Assembly: GCA_934871445.1 (NCBI GenBank)
Contig: CAKXBD010000114.1
Location: forward strand, 1 to 6,733
Direction of reading: 5' to 3'
DNA length: 6,733 nt
Origin: an uncultured bacterium
GTDB lineage: Bacteria > Bacillota > Clostridia > Christensenellales > Borkfalkiaceae
The translations under genes and the position numbers were made by a program. A model generated the notes under the pieces. That model saw nothing but the letters and a program-made list of their open reading frames with translations, searched no databases and was not told where the DNA came from. Of this stretch, positions 1 through 6,270 are shown piece by piece; the first letter of the stretch is position 1; each line of letters begins with the position of its first letter.

Positions 1-918
1 CTGAGGTTTTCCGAGGAAAACGACCGCTATACAGTCGACCAAAACTGCGTCATCCGCAGGGAAGACAACGCTTTGGTTCTCGGTTCTCCCAACGCCGTCA
101 TTCCCGATTATGTCCGCTCCATCGAAGGCTATTCTTTTTGGTTCAGTACGGGTATGACCTCCCTGAACATTCCCGCGTCCGTCAAAGAAATCGCTGCCGG
201 GGCTTTTTCCTACTGTAACGATTTATCCGAAATAACGGTCGCCGATGGCAATACGGCCTATAAGGCAGACGGAAACTGTCTCATCCGTACTTCCGACAAT
301 GTCTTGATAAAAGGCATTCCCGACAGCGTCATTCCCGATTACGTCCATACCATCGGAAACCAAGCGTTTGCGCATTGTACGATGAAGGAATTTATTATTC
401 CCGATCATATTCAGACCATTGAACAAGAGGCCTTTGCTTCCTGCCCGAATTTGGAACGGATCTTCATCCCCTCCTCCGTGACAAAAATAGGCCCTTATGC
501 CTTTTATAATTGTCAAAAATTGAGCGTCACCGTACCCGATACCGTCCAAGAAATTGTCACTCCGGGAAAAGAAGCTTACGTTTTTTATAACTGCAAGAGC
601 GTTTACTTCCCTTTTGCCCTTAACTCTTCTCCGGGAAGCATTACGGAGTTCGCAATCGGTGATTTTTGGAACTGCGCTCTGAAATACGACGGAGCCTATC
701 CTTATGTCTATTCTCTCTCTTCCTATCTATACTCTTTTAGATACAACGAAATTCCGCCCACGCGGATCGGGTACACCCTCGCCGGATGGACGACGGAAGA
801 AGGCGGAACCGTTCCCGAATTTCCGCCCGTTTGTCCACAGCTTACTTTTGAGGAAAGGAAGGAGTTAACGGAATTACTCAAAGATTTAACTCTTTTCGCG
901 GTTTGGACAGCCGAATAA
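1..918 (+). CDS. BspA-type leucine-rich repeat (LRR_5) surface protein, C-terminal part
   Basis: The frame is open from base 1, so the gene starts outside the window; 305 residues are visible, ending in TAA at 916-918. Repeats of the LRR_5 type (IP.SV..I...AF..C..L) run from about residue 33 to 200. Two copies of a larger unit, 77 residues apart, each start with an NC(V/L)I segment (residues 15 and 92) and continue to IPDYV..I. Residues 251-305 match a Listeria-Bacteroides (Flg_new/InlB B-type) repeat: GYTLAGW near the start and LTLFAVW at the end. Such proteins are normally secreted and mediate surface or matrix contacts. No transmembrane anchor or LPXTG signal is present at this C-terminus, so any signal peptide or anchor must lie upstream. 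It converges on the transporter operon. The family assignment is firm; the specific ligand or role is unknown. Confidence 0.88.
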   Translation: MRFSEENDRYTVDQNCVIRREDNALVLGSPNAVIPDYVRSIEGYSFWFSTGMTSLNIPASVKEIAAGAFSYCNDLSEITVADGNTAYKADGNCLIRTSDNVLIKGIPDSVIPDYVHTIGNQAFAHCTMKEFIIPDHIQTIEQEAFASCPNLERIFIPSSVTKIGPYAFYNCQKLSVTVPDTVQEIVTPGKEAYVFYNCKSVYFPFALNSSPGSITEFAIGDFWNCALKYDGAYPYVYSLSSYLYSFRYNEIPPTRIGYTLAGWTTEEGGTVPEFPPVCPQLTFEERKELTELLKDLTLFAVWTAE

Positions 919-940
919 TATCCGATATAAACTTTTTATC

Positions 941-977
941 AATGCTCCCCGCTTTTCTTCGGCGGGGAGTATTTTTT
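941..977 (+). terminator. Rho-independent terminator of the LRR protein gene
   Basis: A perfect 8-bp stem, CTCCCCGC (945-952) with GCGGGGAG (962-969), has a 9-base loop. It extends by a G-T and three A/T pairs and is followed by a run of six T at 972-977. It lies 22 bp after the LRR stop codon. On the opposite strand the hairpin is not followed by a T tract (it reads CATTGATAAAAAG), so it is a good terminator only for the + strand, though it may also act weakly on the converging operon. The TAA of the - strand permease (978-976) overlaps the T tract. Confidence 0.85.
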
Positions 978-1731
978 ATTCTCTTACGACGTTGCGTTTA
1001 GCGACAAGATAAGTCGCGGAGAAATACAGGACATAAACGGCAGTGATTACGAGTGCGATACCGCCCGCCACGCAAAGCACCTCGGAAGCGACCGACGCAT
1101 ACCCGCCCAGCCGCATGATTTGCGCGCAGATTAGCCCCGAGGGAATACTCAGAAGCATGGGAACCGCAAACGGCAGGAAAAAGAACGCGAAAATTTGTTT
1201 GAGAAGGGTACGGCTCTGCTCCTCTTTGCTCGCGCCCAAACGATACAGGATCTCATAGCGGCGCCTGTCGTCGGAAATCCCCGACAGTGTTTTGAGCGCC
1301 AAAATCGCCATAGCCATAAATACGAATACCGCCGAGATATAAAGCGCGGCAATAATGAATACCGCCGTATTGGCATTTTGCTCCATGCGCGAATATTCCC
1401 GTATCCTATAATCGCATTTCAGATAGGTATACCCGTTCGGCGTCGTGTACTCGTATGTCAGTTCCTCGCGCAGCGCCCGCGCGTCGTAGGTTTCCTCCTT
1501 CAAGTCATACGCCGCCCCGTCATAGCTTACCGCCAAACCGGCAGCGGCTTCGTCGGAAATGACCGCAAGGAAATAATAATATCCGAGGGACGGATACCCC
1601 GATTCCCGCCCTTTATAAAAATACGGTCCGCCCGAAAGCTGCAACACGGCGGCGGAAAAATCAAATTTATCCATTCGGTAATCGTTATCGATAATTTTGA
1701 ATCCGCCGTCCAGCTCAATAGGCGCATATCC
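976..1731 (-). pseudogene. BceB/FtsX-type ABC transporter permease, C-terminal part (frame-shifted)
   Basis: This is the second half of the permease gene, one base out of frame with the part at 2921-1734. Reading from about 1731 it gives GYAPIELDGG and IIDNDYRMDKF, which continues the extracytoplasmic domain. Three membrane segments follow (around NTAVFIIAALYISAV, IFAFFFLPFAVPMLL and VLCVAGGIALVITAV) and the protein ends YLVAKRNVVRE. These are the segments TM8-TM10 expected of a BceB-type permease, with the conserved cytoplasmic RRRYEILYRLGASKEEQ stretch between the first two. The first in-frame ATG is at 1674, but it has no Shine-Dalgarno and sits inside the domain, so it is not a credible separate start. 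Together with the N-terminal part the gene encodes about 649 residues, the usual length of the family. It is either a real frameshift mutation or a sequencing/assembly error. Confidence 0.8.
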
Positions 1732-2921
1732 CCATAAAGTGCATTGAATTCGCTCTCGGTCATAAAGGTATCAGTCAATCCGTCATACCCTTCTCCCGAC
1801 CACTGCGTAAAGCTATGCAAATAATTGTCATCGGAAGTATAGACGGAATACGCAACTTTTTTATCGATTGTCGCATATTTTTCGATGATTTTTTCCGCTT
1901 CGTCAAAGTTTACAGCGTCTCTCCCTCGTTCCAGCTCCGCGCTGATATCGAAGGGATAGCTCTTATCCAAAACCTCACGATTGCTTACCTTTTGGACAAA
2001 GGAGACGTTTGCCCCGATAATCGCAAAGGCGAGGAGAAATGCCAAAGCCCCCGCCATAGCGGCATTGGGACTCAGTTTGCCCGAGAGCTGACGAAGAGTG
2101 AACGTATTGGTCCCGCGGCTCTTAAAGCGCCTGTTTTTAAGGAGCAGATGCACGATGCTCTTCGCCGCGCCCACATGAAAGAGAACGATACCGACGGCGA
2201 GTACGAGGAAGCATATCAGCATGTTCAGCCCCGATCCGCCGTTTTTCATGGTCTTTTCCACTTCCAAAGAAAATACGACGCAAGCCCCTACCACGGCAAT
2301 CAGGGAAAGTATCGTAACCGCCAGCCAAACCATGGGGAAACGAACTTTCTTTTCTACTTTTTTGTCGCCGTGAATGAGATTGTAAATACTTACCCGTTTG
2401 AGATATACGGCGGAAGTGAAAGAGGAAAGGACGAACACGAGACAGACCAGCCCTACCGTAAGCAACAGACCATTGAGGGAATAGGCGGAAAAGAAAAATT
2501 CTATTTCCATGAGATTGGATACGATTGCCATGAGTCCCTGATAGAACATTAGTCCCAACAAGAGTCCCGTGCCAAGCGAGGCGAGACAAAGAATCGACGA
2601 TTCCAAAAGAAAGACGGACAAAATATTTTTTCTGGTCATGCCGAGCGTCAGATAGGTACCGAACTCCCGTTTTCTCAGTTTAAGCATAAACGAAGTGGCG
2701 TACCCGAGTACAAAGGCGACGATGAGGGAAACAAAGACCGTGAGCGCAATCAATCCCGCGCGGAGTTCTTGAATCGCAGAGGCTTTTTCCATGAGCTCGC
2801 GGCTGAAAATAGCACTGTTGACGGCGAACATCAAAGCGACGGTCAAAGATACGGTTATAAAATAAATGAGGTAGTTGCCGATCTGCCGCCTGACATTGCG
2901 GAAAGCGAGTTTAGAAAACAT
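1527..2921 (-). CDS. BceB/VraG-type ABC transporter permease, N-terminal part
   Basis: This is the membrane subunit of a peptide-antibiotic sensing and detoxification ABC transporter. From ATG 2921 the protein opens FSKLAFRNVRRQ, the usual start of the family. Seven membrane segments lie near residues 17-37, 56-80, 101-128, 147-170, 197-219, 233-256 and 288-308. A large extracytoplasmic domain then begins, which in BceB proteins binds the peptide or its lipid-linked target. The family-like sequence runs to about residue 396 (EFNALYG). After the C run at 1730-1733 the frame yields an unrelated Pro/Cys/Arg-rich tail and stops at 1527, so only 1734-2921 is gene-like. The start was chosen because GGAGG (2934-2930) lies 8 bases before this ATG; GTG 2930 and ATG 2927 overlap or touch the Shine-Dalgarno. 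The gene overlaps the ATPase gene by 11 bp, implying translational coupling. Confidence 0.85.
   Translation of the reverse strand: MFSKLAFRNVRRQIGNYLIYFITVSLTVALMFAVNSAIFSRELMEKASAIQELRAGLIALTVFVSLIVAFVLGYATSFMLKLRKREFGTYLTLGMTRKNILSVFLLESSILCLASLGTGLLLGLMFYQGLMAIVSNLMEIEFFFSAYSLNGLLLTVGLVCLVFVLSSFTSAVYLKRVSIYNLIHGDKKVEKKVRFPMVWLAVTILSLIAVVGACVVFSLEVEKTMKNGGSGLNMLICFLVLAVGIVLFHVGAAKSIVHLLLKNRRFKSRGTNTFTLRQLSGKLSPNAAMAGALAFLLAFAIIGANVSFVQKVSNREVLDKSYPFDISAELERGRDAVNFDEAEKIIEKYATIDKKVAYSVYTSDDNYLHSFTQWSGEGYDGLTDTFMTESEFNALYGDMRLLSWTADSKLSITITEWINLIFPPPCCSFRADRIFIKGGNRGIRPSDIIISLRSFPTKPLPVWR
1730..1733 (-). other. Frameshift site splitting the permease gene
   Basis: On the - strand the text reads CTT TAT GGGG ATAT. 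Upstream the protein-like frame is NALYG; downstream the protein-like frame is one base earlier (GYAPIEL). Adding one G to the run of four restores NALYGGYAPIEL and a continuous frame from 2921 to 976. No slippery heptamer with a downstream stimulator is obvious, so a one-base deletion or a homopolymer sequencing error is more likely than programmed frameshifting. Confidence 0.75.
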
Positions 2922-3675
2922 CTGCATCACCTCCCAGCGCCGCCGTCACGGAAAGGATTTCGGCGTACATTTCCCTGCGGTCGCGGTCTCCCCGAACGAG
3001 TTCGTTCCAGATTTTGCCGTCTTTCAGAAACAATACTCTACCCGCATAGCTTCCGACGACGGCGTCGTGCGTCACCGCGAGAATAGTAGAGCCCAAAGAT
3101 TCGTTCATGAGCTCAAAGGTCTTCATGAGGATTTTTGAATTTTTGGAATCGAGTGCGCCCGTCGGCTCATCGGCGAGAACCAAAGCGGGAGAAGTGATAA
3201 TTGCCCGAGCGCAGGCGGCGCGCTGTCGCTGACCGCCCGAAAGCTCGGCAGGAAACTTATTCAGCTGATCCGCGACGCCCAGTGCTTCGGAGACTCGTTT
3301 GAGTTCCTTTCTCGTCTCGTCCTCGGGGACGCACCTCAAATTGAGCGGCAGGGAAATATTTTCCCCGACGGTCAGGGTATCCAACAGGTTATATTCCTGA
3401 AAGACAAAACCGAGCTTATCCCGTCTGAAAGCGGACAAATCGTCCTCTTTCATGTTGCAGACGTTTTTCCCCCCGACGAGAATTTCCCCAGAACTTACTC
3501 TGTCAATGGTGGAGACGACGTTGAGGAGCGTACTTTTACCCGAACCCGACGCGCCCATAATAGCAACGAATTCGCCCTTTTCCACCGTAAGGGAGATGCC
3601 GTCGAGCGCCTTAGTGACGACGCTGCCGCCGCCGTAGTATTTGGTAACGTTTTTTACTTCCAGAATTGTTTTCAT
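2911..3675 (-). CDS. ABC transporter ATPase, BceA/MacB-like (peptide-antibiotic export/detoxification)
   Basis: The ATP-hydrolysing subunit of the transporter, 254 residues and complete. Visible motifs: Walker A GASGSGKST (41-49), Q-loop FVFQEYNLLD with Q93, signature LSGGQ (145-149), Walker B LVLADE (165-170), D-loop GALDS (173-177) and switch His203. The FQEYNLLDTLTV and LADEPTGALDS stretches are typical of the BceA/LolD/MacB group, whose partners are FtsX-like permeases, as here. The start is ATG 3675, giving the family-typical MKTILEVKNVTKYYG. A longer frame begins at TTG 3744 but would run through the Shine-Dalgarno, so it was rejected. The gene is separated from the upstream kinase by 78 bp, the only sizeable gap in the operon, and its stop overlaps the permease start. 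Its translation initiation region contains a hairpin (separate entry). Confidence 0.95.
   Translation of the reverse strand: MKTILEVKNVTKYYGGGSVVTKALDGISLTVEKGEFVAIMGASGSGKSTLLNVVSTIDRVSSGEILVGGKNVCNMKEDDLSAFRRDKLGFVFQEYNLLDTLTVGENISLPLNLRCVPEDETRKELKRVSEALGVADQLNKFPAELSGGQRQRAACARAIITSPALVLADEPTGALDSKNSKILMKTFELMNESLGSTILAVTHDAVVGSYAGRVLFLKDGKIWNELVRGDRDRREMYAEILSVTAALGGDADVF
2930..2936 (-). promoter_or_regulatory. Ribosome binding site of the permease gene
   Basis: The - strand reads TGGGAGGTGATGCAGATG. GGAGG at 2934-2930 is 8 bases from ATG 2921 but only 2 from ATG 2927, so it decides the start at 2921. It lies inside the last codons of the ATPase gene. Confidence 0.7.
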
Positions 3676-3710
3676 TGTATACGCCGCGGGAAACCCGCGG
3701 CAACCTCCTT
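3676..3710 (-). promoter_or_regulatory. Shine-Dalgarno, GC hairpin and spacer before the ABC ATPase ATG
   Basis: On the - strand AAGGAGGTT (3710-3702) is followed at once by a perfect inverted repeat, GCCGCGGG (3701-3694) and CCCGCGGC (3690-3683), with a loop of TTT, then GTATACA and ATG 3675. The linear distance from GGAGG to the ATG is 28 bases, too long for normal initiation. If the 19-base hairpin is looped out, 9 bases remain, an optimal spacing. No start codon suits the Shine-Dalgarno without the hairpin. It is not a terminator: no T run follows on this strand. Confidence 0.65.
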
Positions 3711-3753
3711 TTTCCGAATTTCGATTACCATGATACCACGGCAAAGCCCGTTT
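3711..3753 (-). other. Gap between kinase and ATPase genes, no recognisable promoter or operator
   Basis: This is where Bce-type systems often carry the promoter and regulator operator that drive the transporter genes. I looked for -35/-10 pairs and for the Bacillus BceR-type inverted repeat TnACA-N4-TGTAA and saw neither. TTGCCG (3744-3739) resembles a -35 but has no good -10 at 16-18 bases. The transporter may be transcribed from further upstream, or the operator differs from the Bacillus one. Confidence 0.4.
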
Positions 3754-4764
3754 TTATCTAACGCCGTCTTTTTCCTCCCTTACGTTTTCGTAAGATTTTT
3801 TCAAACTCTCAAAGCGGAGAATAAATTTCGTCCCCTTTCCGACCTCCGAAAAAATTTCCAATTCGATTTCCAGCTTTTTGCATAACTCGGAGACGATATA
3901 AAGCCCCATGCCCGTGCCACCCGCACTCTTTCCGTTCGTACCCGTAAAACCGCGGGAAGTCACCCGCCGAAGTTCGTGCGAGGGAATCCCGGGCCCGTTG
4001 TCGGAGACGGAAATACAGCCCTCCTCCGCCGTAATTTCCACGCGGCAGCCGCGACAGTATTTCGCACAGTTGATTAAAAGCTGTTTCAGGATAAAGCAAA
4101 GGGATTTCCCGTCCGTATATATGGAAAAATTCCCCTTTACCTCTACGCCTATCCGCGCCGCGACAAGGAGCTCCCTTTGGCTTTTCACCGCAACTGCGAT
4201 GACGTCTGCCGCATTTATTTTTCCGATTTTGATATCCTTTTCACTGCTTCTCAGCCGTGCATAATAGAGTATCGTCTCCGTCAGGTTGTCCGCACGTTTG
4301 AGTTCCCGTTTGAGTTTTCCCGTATCGCCGCCGTTATCGAGAATGAGAGAACATGCCGTCAAAGGTGTCTTGATTTCATGAATCCAGCGCTCGACATATT
4401 CGCAATACTCCTCCTTTTCCTTCAAAGCGGTCTCCGCCGTCCCGATTGCCGAACGCGATACTTCCCTCATGACGCGGAAATATTCTTTTTCCGCGGCGTC
4501 GCGCGGCTTTTCGAGAAGCTCTCCCAGCAAATAAGGCTCTTTTAAGCCCTCCAACGTCTTTTCCAGCTTTTTCAGGCGTTTGGAGACGGAAAAAAATCCA
4601 AGCGCCAACCATATCGCCGCGGCGCAAAGGAAAAAAATCTCGCTGCCCCAAAGCACGGCCGCGTTTGCGCCCGCAAAATACGCGAAAACTCCCCATAAAA
4701 GAGCGGCGATGCCCAAAAAACAAAGCCCCGCCGCTTTGGAAGCGATATATTCTCTCCACTTCAT
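3754..4764 (-). CDS. Intramembrane-sensing histidine kinase (BceS-like)
   Basis: Sensor kinase of 336 residues in the cytoplasmic membrane. Two membrane segments near the N-terminus (about 12-32 and 36-58) leave almost no external loop, the hallmark of intramembrane-sensing kinases that take their signal from a BceAB-type transporter. A linker with coiled-coil character follows (60-122), then the phosphoacceptor box ERWIHEIKTPLTA with His129, the N box LKQLLINCAKY with Asn232, the G1 box DNGPGI (255-260) and the G2 box GGTGMGLYIV (282-291). All catalytic motifs are intact. The ATG at 4764 overlaps the response regulator stop as ATGA, so the two are translationally coupled. The cognate partner is almost certainly the regulator just upstream, and the transporter downstream is the likely sensory input and regulatory target. 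The peptide sensed cannot be told from the sequence. Confidence 0.94.
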   Translation of the reverse strand: MKWREYIASKAAGLCFLGIAALLWGVFAYFAGANAAVLWGSEIFFLCAAAIWLALGFFSVSKRLKKLEKTLEGLKEPYLLGELLEKPRDAAEKEYFRVMREVSRSAIGTAETALKEKEEYCEYVERWIHEIKTPLTACSLILDNGGDTGKLKRELKRADNLTETILYYARLRSSEKDIKIGKINAADVIAVAVKSQRELLVAARIGVEVKGNFSIYTDGKSLCFILKQLLINCAKYCRGCRVEITAEEGCISVSDNGPGIPSHELRRVTSRGFTGTNGKSAGGTGMGLYIVSELCKKLEIELEIFSEVGKGTKFILRFESLKKSYENVREEKDGVR

Positions 4765-5372
4765 AACCGATACCCTACGCCGCGCACCGTTCTGATAAAA
4801 TCCTCCGCCCCCAAGGACCTGAGTTTTTCCCGCAATCTGTTGATGTTGACATACAGCGTATTTTCGTCTACATACAAACTGTTATTCCATAAGTCCTCGA
4901 AGATTTCTTCTCGGGTACACAGTTCTTTTTTCATGAGGCAGGAAAGAATACGGGTTTCGTTTTTCGTAAGCTCCGCTTTGTTGTCCTTATAAGATACGGT
5001 CATATCCGACAAATTGAGAGACAGGCCCCGAACGGAAAGCACGGGCGAAGAACGGTGTTTTAAGAGTCTGCCGATACGGGCAAGCAATACGGACGAATTA
5101 TAAGGTTTTCGGATATAGTCGTCCGCACCGACGCCGAAGCCTACGATTTCGTCCTCTGCAGATTCCCGCGCCGTCAAAAAAATGACGGGAACATCCGACT
5201 GCATGCGCAGCTTTCGACAGCGCTCAAACCCACTTTCTCCGGGCAGATTTACGTCCAAGAGGGCGAGGTCGCAAGGCGGCGCCTCCACCGTCTGATATCC
5301 GTTTGCACGAAGGAGGGTAATCAGTTCTTCCCGAATGCTTTCGTCATCTTCCACCACTAAAATTTTTTCCAT
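4761..5372 (-). CDS. OmpR/BceR-family response regulator with shortened receiver domain
   Basis: DNA-binding regulator of 203 residues. The receiver holds the acidic pair Asp9-Asp10, phospho-Asp40 (LALLDVNLPG), Thr67 (IFLTARE) and Lys89 (DDYIRKPY), so the phosphorylation chemistry is intact. The C-terminal winged helix (about 112-203) has ELTKNETRILSCL, the recognition helix region DENTLYVNINRLREKL and the closing RTVRGVGYRL. The phospho-Asp normally sits near residue 52-55; here about 14 residues are missing between GYQTVEA and CDLALLD, removing most of helix alpha2. The start at ATG 5372 gives MEKILVVEDD, with GGGAG (5388-5384) 11 bases upstream; a longer frame to 5501 lies inside the hydrolase gene and is not protein-like. 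The gene begins 31 bp after the hydrolase stop and overlaps the kinase by 4 bp. Confidence 0.92.
   Translation of the reverse strand: MEKILVVEDDESIREELITLLRANGYQTVEAPPCDLALLDVNLPGESGFERCRKLRMQSDVPVIFLTARESAEDEIVGFGVGADDYIRKPYNSSVLLARIGRLLKHRSSPVLSVRGLSLNLSDMTVSYKDNKAELTKNETRILSCLMKKELCTREEIFEDLWNNSLYVDENTLYVNINRLREKLRSLGAEDFIRTVRGVGYRL
5274..5284. repeat. 11-bp palindrome at the receiver deletion point
   Basis: AGGCG-G-CGCCT is a perfect 5-bp inverted repeat around one base. It codes for residues 30-33 (EAPP) of the response regulator, the place where the receiver is about 14 residues shorter than usual. It could be a remnant of a deletion between short repeats; this is inference. Confidence 0.4.
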
Positions 5373-5403
5373 GATGCTGATAGCTCCCGTTTTTGAAAAT
5401 TGT

Positions 5404-6264
5404 TCATCTGCACAAATGCTTATATGCTTTCGGCTTTCTGTTTTTTCCGAGGAATTCGTTCTCGCGGTATTCTCTGATTTTTCGGATATCGAAATCCGCA
5501 TAAAACATTCCGTCGGAATATTCGTCCGCCAAAACCAGCGTATTGTCCAATTCTTCTCCCTCGTCGTCCCAGACCATGGGGAGAAACGCGCAGGAGTTTC
5601 CCGCGCCCTTTCCCGGCGGATTCGCCATTGCGATGCCCGTCATATTCTCCATGGCGCGCACGTACAATTCTTTCACCCGAGGAGCCATTCCCCCGCAATC
5701 GTTCGGAACAAAAATAAGCTCCGCGCCTTGGAGCGCGAGTTCCCGCGAGCTTTCGGGGTGCTCGCGGTCATAACAAATCATAATGCCGATTTTTACGCCG
5801 TCGAAATCGCAGACGAAAAAATCCTCTCCGTCTTCGAGATAGCGCTCCACGTCGAAATCGCAGGTATGTACCTTGGAATATTTCAGCAGGATTTCCCCCG
5901 TTCTCCCGATAATAAAAGCGCTGTTTTGCGGATATTTTTTTCCTTTCGTAAAGCCCGTGATACATACGCCGATATTTTTTTCCGCCGCCGTATGCCTGAT
6001 TCTGTCGAGACATTCTTCATCGTCCGACAGCGCGTTTTTACGCCATGCGGCAAATTCCGTATCATTCTCTATTTGTTCCGCAGGCAGAAGCGTACGGCAA
6101 ATTTTCGGGAAAGTATAGGAAGTTAAAAAACATTCGGGGAAGAGCACGAAATCCGCACCGTTTTTTGCGGCTTCTTCAATAAATCGAATCGCCGCGGCTG
6201 TATTTTTTTCCTTGTCCGTCTCCGTCGTCTTATGTTGTACGACGGCCAATTTCAGTCGTTCCAT
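5404..6264 (-). CDS. Carbon-nitrogen hydrolase (nitrilase superfamily)
   Basis: A soluble enzyme of 286 residues that hydrolyses a non-peptide C-N bond (amide, carbamoyl or nitrile) by a Glu-Lys-Cys mechanism. The three catalytic residues are visible: Glu44 in VLFPECFLTSY, Lys131 in LLKYSKVH and Cys164 in GIMICYDREHPESSREL. The C-terminus IREYRENEFLG...RKPKAY resembles the end of N-carbamoylputrescine amidase-like members, but the substrate cannot be assigned. ATG 6264 is preceded by GAAGGAG (6280-6274) at 9 bases; this site is made from the last two codons of the upstream flavoprotein gene, only 6 bp away, so the two genes are co-transcribed. The response regulator starts 31 bp downstream. 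Nitrilase homologues are not a usual part of Bce modules, so the adjacency may be incidental. Confidence 0.93.
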   Translation of the reverse strand: MERLKLAVVQHKTTETDKEKNTAAAIRFIEEAAKNGADFVLFPECFLTSYTFPKICRTLLPAEQIENDTEFAAWRKNALSDDEECLDRIRHTAAEKNIGVCITGFTKGKKYPQNSAFIIGRTGEILLKYSKVHTCDFDVERYLEDGEDFFVCDFDGVKIGIMICYDREHPESSRELALQGAELIFVPNDCGGMAPRVKELYVRAMENMTGIAMANPPGKGAGNSCAFLPMVWDDEGEELDNTLVLADEYSDGMFYADFDIRKIREYRENEFLGKNRKPKAYKHLCR

Positions 6265-6270
6265 AATCTT

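Noticed and set aside
1730..1740. Programmed -1 ribosomal frameshifting in the permease
   Set aside because: TTTATGGGG is not an X XXY YYZ slippery heptamer and I saw no strong stem-loop just downstream; a one-base indel explains the data more simply.
1815..2552. Long + strand frame of 245 codons inside the permease region
   Set aside because: It is antisense to seven clear membrane segments of the permease, has no ribosome binding site and a low-complexity, charged composition; a shadow frame.
3676..3744. 23-residue N-terminal extension of the ABC ATPase starting at TTG 3744
   Set aside because: It would translate through the Shine-Dalgarno and hairpin; ABC ATPases of this group start at the MKTILEVKNV position.
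5400..5450. TATAAG on the - strand (near 5420) as a -10 element for the response regulator gene
   Set aside because: No -35-like hexamer at 16-18 bases; it lies inside the hydrolase coding end and its sequence is explained by codons.
5373..5501. 43-residue N-terminal extension of the response regulator
   Set aside because: It overlaps the end of the hydrolase gene, is polar and unstructured, and the receiver begins normally at MEKILVVEDD with its own Shine-Dalgarno.
5335..6126. + strand frame of 263 codons opposite the carbon-nitrogen hydrolase
   Set aside because: The opposite strand carries an intact catalytic triad and family-length protein; this frame resembles no family I know and has no start signals.
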